Origin: UBA2287 sp037442025
GTDB taxonomy: Bacteria; Bacteroidota; Bacteroidia; Bacteroidales; Tenuifilaceae
Reading direction: 5' to 3'
Length of the DNA: 64,000 nucleotides
Assembly: GCA_037442025.1 (NCBI GenBank)
Contig: JBBIRB010000003.1
Span: 44,914-108,913, forward strand
This document shows positions 52,914 through 62,127 of this stretch, in pieces. Within the stretch, counting starts at the first letter, position 1, and every line of letters starts with the position of its first letter. Both the position numbers and the translations under genes were made by a program. Below the pieces are notes generated by a model. That model was not told where the DNA came from. It saw only the letters and a list, made by a program, of their open reading frames with translations, and made no database searches.

Positions 52914-53777
52914 ATGAATGATACTGCTTCGCATTTCAGCATAAAGCAAACAATTAATAGTAATGGGCAACTGATTGACCTTGCCAAGCCCGTTGCCATG
53001 GGAATTGTTAATGTTACCCCCGATTCGTTTTACGGTCAAAGCCGTTTTACTATGCGCTACCGCATTGCCCGAAGGGCAAAGCAAATTGTAGCCGAGGGCG
53101 GAGCAATTATCGATATTGGAGCTTGTTCAACCCGCCCCGGTGCAAAATTGGTCGACGAGAAGGAGGAGTTGAAAAGGTTAGACAGGGCATTGTCTGTGGT
53201 TCGAAAAGCGGTTCCGAATGCCATCATTTCTGTCGATACCTTCAGGGCATCAGTTGCCAAACGAATGGTTGAGCATTTTGGGGCAAACATTATTAACGAC
53301 ATTTCGGCCGGAGAAATGGATGCGGATATGTTTGCTACCATAGCCAAGTTGAATGTGCCCTATATGCTAATGCACATGCAAGGTACCCCAGCTAGCATGC
53401 AAGCGAATCCCCAATATACCGATGTGGTGAGAGACCTCTTTTCCTTCTTCAATAAAAAGGTAGAAGCGCTCAAACTGCTTGGTGTTAACGATGTTCTTAT
53501 CGACCCGGGATTCGGATTTGGTAAAACGCTTGCACATAACTACGCACTTCTTGCCCATTTAGGCTCTTTTCGAATGCTTGGATTGCCCCTGATTGCTGGT
53601 TTATCGCGCAAGTCGTTAATTTATAAACCACTTGGCATTACTCCAGGTAACGCGCTCAATGGTACCACAGTGCTAAATACCATGGCTCTGCTGGGGGGTG
53701 CCAATATTCTTCGCGTTCACGATGTTAAACAAGCTGTTGAGACCATTGAACTTTTTTCGTTGGCCAAATTGAAATAA
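52914..53777 (+). CDS. folP: Dihydropteroate synthase
   Basis: 287 residues, TIM barrel. Joins p-aminobenzoate to the pterin in folate synthesis (the sulfonamide target). 'MGIVNVTPDSFY' at residue 29 and 'GGAIIDIGACSTRPGA' are the two family signatures; 'DPGFGFGKT' lies near 200. Note GACSTRPG where many have GGESTRPG, a common variant in Bacteroidota. The cyclase gene dacA follows 12 bases later, a pairing typical in this phylum. Confidence 0.96.
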   Translation: MNDTASHFSIKQTINSNGQLIDLAKPVAMGIVNVTPDSFYGQSRFTMRYRIARRAKQIVAEGGAIIDIGACSTRPGAKLVDEKEELKRLDRALSVVRKAVPNAIISVDTFRASVAKRMVEHFGANIINDISAGEMDADMFATIAKLNVPYMLMHMQGTPASMQANPQYTDVVRDLFSFFNKKVEALKLLGVNDVLIDPGFGFGKTLAHNYALLAHLGSFRMLGLPLIAGLSRKSLIYKPLGITPGNALNGTTVLNTMALLGGANILRVHDVKQAVETIELFSLAKLK

Positions 53778-53789
53778 AGGATTAATACT

Positions 53790-54593
53790 ATGCTGGCAAG
53801 TTCTGTTCAGGCCTTTATAAATGTTCGGGTACTCGATATTGTCGATATTGTGCTGGTTGCCCTGTTGCTCTACCAGATTTATATGCTTATCAGGGGAACT
53901 GTAGCTATCAATATTTTCATGGGTATATTTGTTCTTTATGTCATTTGGTTGGTTGTTCGGGCGCTTAATATGGAGCTGCTTAGCAATATCCTTGGGCAAA
54001 TCATTGGGGTTGGAGTTATTGCAATTATCATTGTTTTTCAGCAGGAAATTAGGCGTTTTCTTCTTCTCATTGGTACTCGCTATCTATCGCACCGGCGATT
54101 TTCAATCGAAAATCTTTTTTTCCCTAAGCAGAAAAGGGTTGAGGCTCCCATAAATATCGATGCTGTGGTACGTGCTGCCCGGCATATGTCCGACTCCAAA
54201 ACGGGAGCTCTCATTGTTATTGCCCGCAAGTCGGACCTGCAGGTATACGCCGAAACGGGCGATGTGCTGAATGCCGAAACTTCGAGCCGACTGATAGAAA
54301 ATATTTTTTTCAAAAATAGCCCGTTGCACGATGGCGCCATGATTTTAAAGAACGAAAAAATATATGCTGCCCGTTGCGTTTTGCCTGTTACCGAAAAAAC
54401 CAATTTGCCCGCTTCGTTTGGGTTACGCCATAGGGCAGCAGTTGGAATTTCTGAACTTACCGACGCGGTTGTTGTTTTAGTTTCTGAAGAAACTGGGAAA
54501 ATAGCCTTTGTAATGGGTGGCGAAATAAAAAGTGGTATTTCGGCCATAGAACTTCGTAGCCTATTGGAAAAGGCCCTTTCTGAAGAAATTTAA
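53790..54593 (+). CDS. dacA: Diadenylate cyclase (c-di-AMP synthase)
   Basis: 267 residues. Three N-terminal helices (about 15-85) anchor the protein in the inner membrane; the DAC domain follows (about 115-265). Active-site motifs are 'LHDGAMIL' (DGA) and 'GLRHRAAVG' (RHR), both intact, so the enzyme should make c-di-AMP from two ATP. Of the CdaA/TIGR00159 type. The usual partner YbbR gene is absent. It sits after folP and 10 bases before crtI. Confidence 0.95.
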   Translation: MLASSVQAFINVRVLDIVDIVLVALLLYQIYMLIRGTVAINIFMGIFVLYVIWLVVRALNMELLSNILGQIIGVGVIAIIIVFQQEIRRFLLLIGTRYLSHRRFSIENLFFPKQKRVEAPINIDAVVRAARHMSDSKTGALIVIARKSDLQVYAETGDVLNAETSSRLIENIFFKNSPLHDGAMILKNEKIYAARCVLPVTEKTNLPASFGLRHRAAVGISELTDAVVVLVSEETGKIAFVMGGEIKSGISAIELRSLLEKALSEEI

Positions 54594-54603
54594 TTCAGTT
54601 CCA

Positions 54604-56082
54604 ATGAAAAACGCATTAATTGTAGGTACTGGCCTTGGTGGTTTAACAACGGCCATTCGCCTAGCCTCATCGGGGTATAAAGTGCAGATGGTTGAAAAGC
54701 AGCCACAGGCTGGCGGTAGGCTTAACCAATTGAAAAGGGATGGGTTCACATGGGACATGGCCCCCACATTCTTTTCAATGAGCTACGAGTTCGACGAATT
54801 TGCCCGTTCCTGTGGTATTGAGTTACCATTCAGGTTTTTTCCTCTCGATCCGCTATATACAGTTAATTTTTCGGGAAATAAACGAAAATTCGTAATTCAT
54901 AAGGATTTAAACAGGTTGGCAGCCGAATTTGCCGACCTTGAGCCCGATTTTGCTCTTCGCATGGAGAATTACCTAAAAAAAACGGGCAAACTTTTTCACG
55001 ACACTGAAAATCAAATAATTCGAAAGAACTTTAATTCGCTGCTACAATTTGCCTCGTCGCTAGCTAGTGTGCCCATGGGGCATGCACCCCTAATGCTGCA
55101 TAGCATGTGGAGCGAGTTGAATAAGTACTTCACCTCGTATGAGGCGAAGGTGATTTTCTCGCTGGTTGCATTCTTTCTGGGAGCAACCCCATTCGATACT
55201 CCTGCAGTGTACTCTATGCTAACATATACCGAGTTGGTACACGACGGTTACCACAATGTGGAGGGTGGAATGTATAAAATAGTTGAGGGTTTGCTCGAAA
55301 TTGCACATCAAAAGGGCATTCAAATTCAGTACAATACCGAAATTGTTAGGGCACAATATACCGAAAAGGAATTGACAGCCCTTTTCGATGGGAGCGGGCA
55401 CGAATGGAAAGCCGATTTGTTTGTTGTAAATGCCGATGCTGCCTGGTTTCGAGGAAAATTTCTGAACCGCAAAGCCTATTCTGAAAAGAAACTCGACGAG
55501 CTAAAGTGGACTCTGGCACCCTTCACCATGTATTTGGGTGTGAAAGGGAAAATTGAGGGTTTAGAGGTACACAACTACTTTCTGGGTACAAATTTCGAGG
55601 AGTACAGTTCCAAAATATTTAAAAACAGCATTAGCCTCGAAAAGCCCTATTACTACGTTAATGTGCCAAGTAAAGCCAGTTTAACCAGCGCACCCGAGGG
55701 TTGCGAGGCAATTTTTGTGCTTTGCCCCGTACCCGATTTACGTTACAAACCCGATTGGAGCGATTCTGAAATCCTGGCAAACAATATAATTACCGATCTT
55801 TCGGAACGCATAGGTTTCGATATTAATGCCAACCTTGTTAGCAAAACAGTTCTAAACCCAATTCAGTGGCAAAGCATGTTCAACCTATGGAGGGGCAGCG
55901 GGCTGGGGTTGGCTCACGACCTCAACCAGATTGGCTATTTCCGTCCTCACAATACCGATGAAAAGTTGAAAAACCTCTTTTATGTGGGGTCGAGTACCGT
56001 TCCCGGAACTGGGTTGCCCATGGCTGTTATTAGTTCGAGGTTAACTACAGAGCAAATTCTGAAACGATATGGATCTGTATAA
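54604..56082 (+). CDS. crtI: Phytoene desaturase CrtI
   Basis: 492 residues, FAD-dependent. The N-terminal FAD site is 'IVGTGLGGLTTAIRLASSGY' with 'EKQPQAGGRLNQL' after it; 'FYVGSSTVPGTGLPMAVISS' closes the protein. It introduces double bases into phytoene on the way to lycopene, at the membrane. Its last 14 bases overlap crtB, so they are coupled. Its similarity to the second desaturase gene (58217) shows two different steps; I assign this one to CrtI by the C-terminal motif and by its pairing with crtB. Confidence 0.88.
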   Translation: MKNALIVGTGLGGLTTAIRLASSGYKVQMVEKQPQAGGRLNQLKRDGFTWDMAPTFFSMSYEFDEFARSCGIELPFRFFPLDPLYTVNFSGNKRKFVIHKDLNRLAAEFADLEPDFALRMENYLKKTGKLFHDTENQIIRKNFNSLLQFASSLASVPMGHAPLMLHSMWSELNKYFTSYEAKVIFSLVAFFLGATPFDTPAVYSMLTYTELVHDGYHNVEGGMYKIVEGLLEIAHQKGIQIQYNTEIVRAQYTEKELTALFDGSGHEWKADLFVVNADAAWFRGKFLNRKAYSEKKLDELKWTLAPFTMYLGVKGKIEGLEVHNYFLGTNFEEYSSKIFKNSISLEKPYYYVNVPSKASLTSAPEGCEAIFVLCPVPDLRYKPDWSDSEILANNIITDLSERIGFDINANLVSKTVLNPIQWQSMFNLWRGSGLGLAHDLNQIGYFRPHNTDEKLKNLFYVGSSTVPGTGLPMAVISSRLTTEQILKRYGSV

Positions 56083-56902
56083 TAATACCTGTTTGGAGTG
56101 TAGCGAAATTTTTACTCGCCGCTACTCCACATCGTTTTATAAGGGCATTCAGGTGCTTCATCCTTCGTTGCGAAAACCTATTCACGGAATTTATGGTTTT
56201 GTTCGTTTAGCCGATGAGATTGTTGACACATTTCATCAGTTCCCCAAAAGGGAATTGTTAGCCGATTTTCGAGAGCAAGTCTATAGGGCAATCGATGGTA
56301 AACTCTCAACCAACCCCATTCTGCATAGTTTTCAATTGGTAGTTAACGAATTTTCAATTCAACGTTCGCTAATCGATGCATTTCTGCTAAGCATGGAAAT
56401 GGACCTCGATAAAACTAACTATTCAGTAGAAGAGTACAAGCAGTATATTTACGGCAGTGCCGAAGTGGTTGGCCTTATGTGTCTTAAGGTTTTTTGCAGG
56501 GGCAACGAAGCGCACTACAACCAACTTACGCCGTCTGCCCGCAGATTGGGCGAAGCTTTTCAGAAAGTGAATTTTTTACGCGATATGCGCGACGATTACA
56601 TGGGTAAAGGCCGCGTTTATTTTCCTTCGGTCGATTTTAGCAACTTTACAGAGGATCAGAAAAAACAGATTGAAACCAATATTGAAACCGATTTCAACGC
56701 AGCCCTTGAAGGTATATACCATTTACCCCGAGAGGCCAAACCAGGTGTTTTGCTTGCCTATATGTATTTTCGCGAACTGCTTAACCAAATAAAAAGGGTT
56801 AAAGCAAGCGAGGTGACTAAACGTCGAATTCGGGTACCCGATCTGGTAAAACTTTACTTGCTTACTAAAGTAAAACTGATGATAGCTTTTAAAGTTATAT
56901 AG
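56069..56902 (+). CDS. crtB: Phytoene synthase
   Basis: 277 residues, all-helical. Condenses two geranylgeranyl diphosphates to phytoene. Two Asp-rich sites: 'RLADEIVD' (residues about 50) and 'FLRDMRDDYMGKGRVYFP' (about 170), each binding magnesium and diphosphate. 'YSTSFYKGI' begins the conserved part. It overlaps crtI by 14 bases. The next gene, an NdpA-like protein, starts 40 bases later. Confidence 0.95.
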   Translation: MDLYNNTCLECSEIFTRRYSTSFYKGIQVLHPSLRKPIHGIYGFVRLADEIVDTFHQFPKRELLADFREQVYRAIDGKLSTNPILHSFQLVVNEFSIQRSLIDAFLLSMEMDLDKTNYSVEEYKQYIYGSAEVVGLMCLKVFCRGNEAHYNQLTPSARRLGEAFQKVNFLRDMRDDYMGKGRVYFPSVDFSNFTEDQKKQIETNIETDFNAALEGIYHLPREAKPGVLLAYMYFRELLNQIKRVKASEVTKRRIRVPDLVKLYLLTKVKLMIAFKVI

Positions 56903-56942
56903 ACGGCTAAATCACCTATAAACAAACCTTATTTTATGTTAT

Positions 56943-57989
56943 ATGATCGATTTTAATCTTGCCCAAATAAAAAGTATTGCCATCCATAGGGTTGGGAGCC
57001 TAGCCCGTGAGGGTGAATTGCAACTTTCGAAAAATGTAGTTCAAATTGCCGACGAGTCGTTATTGCAGCTTCTCAAATCGTTTTTTCTGTATCCCTTTAA
57101 ACAACCTGTTTTCTATAGTTTTCAACACAATGTTGAATTGAACCAGAATGTTGTTTTCAATTCAGTTTCAAAACTTTTCGAAAGTTCTAAGCAGCTGTAC
57201 GAGCAATCGGTTCGAATTGCAGAGCATTTGTATCAATCGAGTACGCATCCAAATATCAAATACGGCGAACTATACGTGGTGCTTTTCGAAGGCTGCGTGA
57301 TCGATGGTGAAGTTGCCGATGCTGTTGGCATTTTTAAATCGGAAAGCAAGGATGCTTTTATTAGGGTTTTTGAAGCTACCGATGGGGTTGGTGTTGAACA
57401 GCAAAAGGGGGTTAGCATCAATAAGCTCGACAAAGGTTGCCTTGTATTCAATACCGAGAAGGAATTTGGATTTAAACTTATGGTAACCGATAAAACCAAT
57501 GCTAACGATGAAGCTCGATTCTGGCGCGAAAGTTTCTTAAACGCTATCCCTCGGCAGGACGATTTTTATCAAACTCAGGAGTATTTGAATGTATGTAAGG
57601 GTTTTGTTCGACAGGTGTATAATCCCGAAAATAGGGTTGAGAAGGCCGATCAGGTTGAGCTTCTGAATAAAACTCGCGATTTTTTTGCCCAAAAAGATAG
57701 TTTCGATGTGGTTGAATTCGAACGTGAAGTTATTGGGCAGCCCCAAGTTATTGAAGCATTTCGCGATTATAAGGATGCCTACCAGAGTGAAATGGGTTGT
57801 AATCTTAAGGATTCATTTTCTATTTCAGTTGATGCTGCCAAACAGGCCAAAAAGTTTCTGAAGAGTGTAATCAAACTCGATAAAAACTTTCATCTGTATA
57901 TTCATGGAGCACGCGACTGGGTTGAACGCGGTTACGATGAAGAAAAGAGAATGAATTACTATAAACTATTTTACAATAACGAAGCGTAG
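56943..57989 (+). CDS. Nucleoid-associated protein NdpA-like (PF04245 type)
   Basis: 348 residues. The N-terminal half ('YGELYVVLFEGCVIDGEVADAVGIFKSESK') matches the NdpA/YejK pattern, a poorly understood family bound to the nucleoid. It interrupts the carotenoid genes crtI-crtB and crtD-cruF on the same strand. No carotenoid role is known or seen; the position may be accidental. A repeat-filled gap follows. Confidence 0.75.
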   Translation: MIDFNLAQIKSIAIHRVGSLAREGELQLSKNVVQIADESLLQLLKSFFLYPFKQPVFYSFQHNVELNQNVVFNSVSKLFESSKQLYEQSVRIAEHLYQSSTHPNIKYGELYVVLFEGCVIDGEVADAVGIFKSESKDAFIRVFEATDGVGVEQQKGVSINKLDKGCLVFNTEKEFGFKLMVTDKTNANDEARFWRESFLNAIPRQDDFYQTQEYLNVCKGFVRQVYNPENRVEKADQVELLNKTRDFFAQKDSFDVVEFEREVIGQPQVIEAFRDYKDAYQSEMGCNLKDSFSISVDAAKQAKKFLKSVIKLDKNFHLYIHGARDWVERGYDEEKRMNYYKLFYNNEA

Positions 57990-58049
57990 GAATTTAAATG
58001 TTAAATGTTAAATGATGAATTATTAATGGTTGAGGTTGATTGTATGACC

Positions 58050-58192
58050 GACATCTGACCCTTCGACCTTTCGACCCTTCGACCCTTCGACCCTTCGAGA
58101 ACCTCAGGGCTCAGGGCAAGTAACCGACCCTTCGAGAGCCTCAGGGCAAGTAACTGACCCTTCGAGAGCCTCAGGGCAAGCAACTGACAACT
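58050..58192. repeat. Tandem CCCTTCGA-rich repeat and 30-base units
   Basis: Near-perfect GACCCTTC-type repeats at about 58050-58098, then 30-base units (58126-58155 and 58156-58185) and a longer variant at 58091-58125. The unit is the inverse of that at 39861-39920. Each unit can fold: CCCT..GAG..CTC..AGGG. No coding; it separates the NdpA-like gene from crtD. Confidence 0.85.
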
Positions 58193-58216
58193 GACAACCG
58201 ATAACCCAATAACCCA

Positions 58217-59695
58217 ATGTCCACCCAAAAAGCAGCTATAATTGGAGCCGGAGTAGGCGGTTTGGCAATAGCCATAAGGCTTGCAGCCAAAGGTTATCGT
58301 GTTTCGGTGTTTGAACAGCAGGGTAAGGCAGGAGGGAAACTTAACGAGCTGAATGTTAATGGATTTCGATTCGACACGGGGCCTTCGCTTTTTACGCTTC
58401 CCGAACTGGTTGACGAAATACTTGCCATTGGGGGCGAAATTCCGTCGAATGTTCTTCCGTACAAAAAACTCGATGTAATAACAAAGTACTTTTTTCCCGA
58501 TGGGAAAGTTTTAAATGCCTTTGCCGATCCCGAACGTTTTGCAAACGAAGTGCTAAGTGTGCTTAACGAACCTAAGGAGAATATCGATCGGTATTTTTTG
58601 GAGTGCCGAGAACTTTACCGATTAACTGCAAACCTTTTTATTTACAACGAATTTCCAACATGGAATGGTTTTAAATCGGCCGAGGCACGCGAAATAGGCA
58701 AGAACCTTGGAAAACTCAAGGCATTCAGTTCAATGCACTTGGTTAATAAGCGTAGCTTTTCAAATGCTAATACCATTCAGCTTTTCGATCGCTTTGCAAC
58801 GTACAATGGTTCAAATCCATACAAAGCTCCGGGGACGCTAACTATAATTCCCCATTTAGAGCATAATGTTGGTGCCTTTTTCCCCGACCGGGGAATGTAC
58901 TCCATAGCCTCGTCGCTTGAGACTTTGGCACGTAAAATGGGAGTTACTTTTCACCTGAATACTCCTGTTCAGGAAATTGTTGTGCAAAATAGAAAGGCAG
59001 TGGGAGTTAAAGCCAATGGCCAGTCGGAAGCATTCGATTTGATTGTGAACGATACCGACATTTTTACAGCATACCCAAAGCTTCTTCCAATGCAAAAGTT
59101 AAGCTGGATTTATAAACGCCAGGAGCCCTCGTCGTCGGCGCTCATATTTTACTGGGGAGTAAAAGGAACCTACCCGCAGCTCGACCTTCATAATATACTT
59201 TTTAGCGGAGCATATAAGTCGGAATTTCATGCCTTGGGCAAAGGAACCATTCTGAACGACCCAACAGTTTACCTATTCATAAGTTCCAAGCAGGTTGCCA
59301 ACGATGCCCCCAGTAGTCACGAAAACTGGTTTGTAATGGTTAATGCTCCATACAATCGCCAACAGGATTGGTGTACTTTGGTAGCAGAAACCCGCGGGGC
59401 AATTATTCGAAAAATTAAAACCGTGCTAAATATCGACATCGAAAGCCAAATTGTAAATGAGAATGTACTAACTCCGCCACAAATTGAGCAGCTAACTGGC
59501 TCGTACCGTGGGTCGTTGTATGGCATTAGCTCAAACAGCCCAATGGCTGCATTTAGTCGTCACCCAAATCGCCTATCGAAAATAAAAGGGTTATACTTTG
59601 CTGGTGGGAGCGTGCATCCAGGGGGTGGAATTCCGCTTTGCCTTGCTTCGGCAAAAATTATCGACAGTTTTATACCCACTTTAAACCGTATTTAG
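58217..59695 (+). CDS. crtD: CrtD-like carotenoid desaturase (CrtI family)
   Basis: 492 residues. FAD site 'IIGAGVGGLAIAIRLAAKGY' and 'FEQQGKAGGKLNEL', then 'FDTGPSLFTLPELVDEI', typical for hydroxycarotenoid 3,4-desaturases (CrtD). C-terminal 'GLYFAGGSVHPGGGIPLCLASAKI' also fits CrtD. It probably acts after CruF hydration. The cruF gene is only 3 bases downstream, which supports this over a second phytoene desaturase. Confidence 0.82.
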   Translation: MSTQKAAIIGAGVGGLAIAIRLAAKGYRVSVFEQQGKAGGKLNELNVNGFRFDTGPSLFTLPELVDEILAIGGEIPSNVLPYKKLDVITKYFFPDGKVLNAFADPERFANEVLSVLNEPKENIDRYFLECRELYRLTANLFIYNEFPTWNGFKSAEAREIGKNLGKLKAFSSMHLVNKRSFSNANTIQLFDRFATYNGSNPYKAPGTLTIIPHLEHNVGAFFPDRGMYSIASSLETLARKMGVTFHLNTPVQEIVVQNRKAVGVKANGQSEAFDLIVNDTDIFTAYPKLLPMQKLSWIYKRQEPSSSALIFYWGVKGTYPQLDLHNILFSGAYKSEFHALGKGTILNDPTVYLFISSKQVANDAPSSHENWFVMVNAPYNRQQDWCTLVAETRGAIIRKIKTVLNIDIESQIVNENVLTPPQIEQLTGSYRGSLYGISSNSPMAAFSRHPNRLSKIKGLYFAGGSVHPGGGIPLCLASAKIIDSFIPTLNRI

Positions 59696-59698
59696 TCA

Positions 59699-60343
59699 AT
59701 GATAATTTCTTCTAAAACAGCTAAAATAATACTTGTTTCAGGCTACGTTGTAGGCGTAATTGGACTGCTTTTTAAGCAGAATGAGCCCGTTTACTTCCAG
59801 CTTACCTGGGTTTTTACATTATTAACATTGGCAATTCTGCTTGCATTTCACAAACCATTTACTGTAAAATTCTTTGTTGCCTTGCTTCTTGTTGGTATTG
59901 CTGGTTTTACAATTGAAGCAGTTGGTACTAACACCGGACTTATTTTTGGAAAGTATTCGTATGGCAAGTCGTTAGGAATTAAAGTATTCGAAACTCCCTT
60001 AACAATGATTGTAAACTGGATGCTCACCGTTTACCTAGCTGTTATGTTTGTTGGTAAAAGGGTAAAACCATTATGGTTATTCGTAATTTTAGCATCTTTA
60101 GTAATGGTTGGGTACGACATTGTTCTCGAACCCGTTGCCATTAGGCTCGATATGTGGAGCTGGAATGAGGGAGTTCCACCTTTGCAAAACTATATAGGTT
60201 GGTTCGTTGTTTCGTTGCCATTTGTTGCTTTTTTACGTCCATTTACCCATCACGCATCCAACCCTTTAGCCGGAATCGTTCTTTTCCTACAAATCGCATT
60301 CTTTTGCATTTTAAACCTACTAATGGTATTAGGTTTTATGTAG
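59699..60343 (+). CDS. cruF: Carotenoid 1,2-hydratase CruF-like membrane protein
   Basis: 214 residues, six or seven membrane helices, DUF422 family. 'GFTIEAVGTNTGLIFGKYSYG' and 'VGYDIVLEPVAIRLDMWSWN' are the two conserved blocks, with Glu and Asp in the membrane that are needed for hydration. CruF adds water to the psi end of acyclic carotenes. With CrtD it makes 1-hydroxy-3,4-didehydro end groups. It is 3 bases after crtD. A lycopene-cyclase reading is less likely. Confidence 0.85.
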   Translation: MIISSKTAKIILVSGYVVGVIGLLFKQNEPVYFQLTWVFTLLTLAILLAFHKPFTVKFFVALLLVGIAGFTIEAVGTNTGLIFGKYSYGKSLGIKVFETPLTMIVNWMLTVYLAVMFVGKRVKPLWLFVILASLVMVGYDIVLEPVAIRLDMWSWNEGVPPLQNYIGWFVVSLPFVAFLRPFTHHASNPLAGIVLFLQIAFFCILNLLMVLGFM

Positions 60344-60374
60344 TTTTGCTCCAATTATTTTTTCTATTTCTTAT

Positions 60375-61667
60375 ATGAATTACCAAGAAACGCTTAACTA
60401 TCTTTTTTCGCAGTTGCCAATGTACCAGCGTATTGGAAAGGCTGCTTACAAGGCTAATCTCGACAATACCCTTGCCCTCGATGAGCACTTTGGGCATCCA
60501 CATAAAAAGTTTAAAACCATTCACGTTGCTGGTACCAACGGAAAGGGCAGCACGTCGCATATGCTAGCTTCGGTGCTAATGGAGGCAGGCTATAAAGTTG
60601 GCCTTTACACCTCGCCTCATTTAAAGGATTTTAGGGAACGAATTCGGGTTAATGGCGAAATGATTTCGGAGGAGTACGTTGTTCAATTTGTTGAAAATAA
60701 CCGTAAAGTTTTTGAGCAAATAAAGCCTTCATTCTTCGAAATGACTGTTGCTCTTGCATTTGCCTATTTTGCCGAGCAACAAGTAGATATTGCCGTTGTA
60801 GAGGTTGGCTTAGGTGGCCGGCTAGACTCAACCAATATTATAGCCCCCGAGTTGTCCATTATTACCAATATTGGGTGGGATCATATGGATCTGCTGGGCA
60901 ACACCCTCGAAAGAATTGCCCTCGAAAAGGCAGGAATAATAAAGTACAAAACGCCCGTAGTTATTAGTCAGTACCAGCCCGAAATTGAAAACGTTTTTCT
61001 ACTGAAAGCATCAGAATTTTCGGCTCCTATTACTTTCTCCGAAAAGGTTTTGTCGGTCAAATCTCAAAAGCTTATTTCGCCAAATATTCATGAAATTGAA
61101 ATTGAGAATTGCTCATCAAAAAAGAGCCAAAAATACCAAACCGATTTGGCAGGAATTTACCAGTCGCATAACCTTATTGGTGTTCTAATCGCAATTGAAA
61201 AGCTTACAGAAAGTGGATTTTGTATTGAGCAAAAAGCTCTAACAAATGGGCTTTTAAAGGTGAAGCAGAATACTGGATTGTTGGGGCGTTGGCAAACCCT
61301 CTCCGAGAACCCACTGGTTATAGCCGATACGGGACATAATATCGATGGAATTAAGCAGGTTGTAAAGCAAATTGCGTTAACGCCACATAACCATTTACAT
61401 TTTGTATTAGGAATGGTTGGCGATAAGGATATCGCAGGGGTTATTGGCCTTTTGCCCAAATGCGCTACCTACTACTTTACAAAAGCTTCCATTCCTCGGG
61501 CACTCGATGAGAATATTTTAGCTGAAAAAGCCAAAGGGTTCAACTTAATAGGAAATACCTACCCAACCGTAAAAGAAGCCATAGCCAATGCTCAAAAAAA
61601 TGCCAAAGTAAACGATCTGATTTTTATTGGTGGCAGCACGTTTACTGTGGCCGATGCACTTCAATAA
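60375..61667 (+). CDS. folC: Folylpolyglutamate / dihydrofolate synthase
   Basis: 430 residues, Mur-ligase fold. Adds glutamate to dihydropteroate and folates. P-loop 'VAGTNGKGSTSHMLASVL', 'YTSPHLKDFRERIRVNG', and 'VGLGGRLDSTNI' are standard FolC motifs; the C-terminal domain has 'DTGHNIDGIKQVV'. It is separated by 31 bases from cruF and ends at a terminator. With folP 7 kb upstream it provides two folate steps. Confidence 0.96.
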   Translation: MNYQETLNYLFSQLPMYQRIGKAAYKANLDNTLALDEHFGHPHKKFKTIHVAGTNGKGSTSHMLASVLMEAGYKVGLYTSPHLKDFRERIRVNGEMISEEYVVQFVENNRKVFEQIKPSFFEMTVALAFAYFAEQQVDIAVVEVGLGGRLDSTNIIAPELSIITNIGWDHMDLLGNTLERIALEKAGIIKYKTPVVISQYQPEIENVFLLKASEFSAPITFSEKVLSVKSQKLISPNIHEIEIENCSSKKSQKYQTDLAGIYQSHNLIGVLIAIEKLTESGFCIEQKALTNGLLKVKQNTGLLGRWQTLSENPLVIADTGHNIDGIKQVVKQIALTPHNHLHFVLGMVGDKDIAGVIGLLPKCATYYFTKASIPRALDENILAEKAKGFNLIGNTYPTVKEAIANAQKNAKVNDLIFIGGSTFTVADALQ

Positions 61668-61678
61668 TTGTTTTAATA

Positions 61679-61708
61679 ACAAAAGCCTTGAATAATCAAG
61701 GCTTTTGT
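61679..61708. terminator. Bidirectional terminator between folC and tRNA-Val
   Basis: ACAAAAGCCTTGA (61679-61691) and TCAAGGCTTTTGT (61696-61708) pair fully with a 4-base loop. It serves folC on the plus strand and tRNA-Val on the minus strand. Confidence 0.85.
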
Positions 61709-61712
61709 TGTG

Positions 61713-61787
61713 TGGGAATTGCTGGGTTCGAACCAGCGACCCCCTGCTTGTAAGGCAGGTGCTCTGAACCAGCTGAGCTAAACTCCC
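61713..61787 (-). tRNA. tRNA-Val (anticodon UAC)
   Basis: 75 bases on the minus strand: acceptor GGGAGTT/AATTCCC with one G-T pair, D-arm GCTC/GAGC, anticodon stem CTGCC/GGCAG... with loop CTTACAA and anticodon TAC, T-arm CTGGTTCGAACCCAG. CCA is not encoded. Reads GUA and, by wobble, other valine codons. Confidence 0.95.
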
Positions 61788-61825
61788 ATTCTTTTGTAAT
61801 GTCATTTCCCTTTAGAAATGCGATG

Positions 61826-61856
61826 CAAAATTAGTTTATTTTTTCAAAACAACAAA
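61826..61856 (-). promoter_or_regulatory. Promoter of tRNA-Val, full consensus match
   Basis: Minus strand: TTTG (61853-61856), 19 bases, TAATTTTG (61826-61833). A complete match to the Bacteroidota pattern, with the tRNA about 39 bases downstream of the -7 box. Confidence 0.75.
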
Positions 61857-61940
61857 TATTCAAATGGATTTTTTTGTTTTTTACATTTCAACTACCAATA
61901 TGCTGTAATAAGTTCGATTGGCTAATCACTTGCTCACCGC

Positions 61941-61966
61941 TACCGCACGACTCCTGTCGTGTGGTA
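61941..61966. repeat. Extragenic palindrome copy 1 (CGCACGAC type)
   Basis: TACCGCACGAC (61941-61951) and GTCGTGTGGTA (61956-61966) form an imperfect stem (one G-T pair) with loop TCCT, followed by ACGAAGAAA. Related to copies at 62036 and 62128. Confidence 0.75.
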
Positions 61967-61987
61967 ACGAAGAAAGAAAAGAGCAAT

Positions 61988-62017
61988 ACTAAACCCAGCC
62001 ATTTTGCTGGGTTTAGT
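61988..62017. terminator. Strong hairpin of terminator type, no gene assigned
   Basis: ACTAAACCCAGC (61988-61999) and GCTGGGTTTAGT (62006-62017) form a perfect 12-bp stem with loop CATTTT. A short T-rich run follows. I see no gene that ends here. Confidence 0.6.
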
Positions 62018-62035
62018 TGTTGCTGCCACACAGCT

Positions 62036-62099
62036 ACCGCACGATTGGCTGCGCCGGGCTCGCAAATAACGCTCGGTTGTATCGTATGGTAACGAAGAA
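62036..62099. repeat. Extragenic palindrome copy 2, long loop
   Basis: TACCGCACGAT at the start (from about 62036) pairs with ATCGTATGGTA (62081-62091), followed by ACGAAGAAA as in copy 1. The loop is some 35 bases long and rich in GC. Confidence 0.6.
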
Positions 62100-62127
62100 A
62101 AGAGAATATTCAGTTAATTGGTTAAAG

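Noticed and set aside
58001..58228. 75-codon minus-strand frame
   Set aside because: It is a translation of the 30-base repeats (LLALRLSKG) with no coding character.
61545..61805. 86-codon minus-strand frame
   Set aside because: It reads through tRNA-Val and the folC terminator (QSTCLTSRGSLVRTQQF), a typical tRNA artefact.
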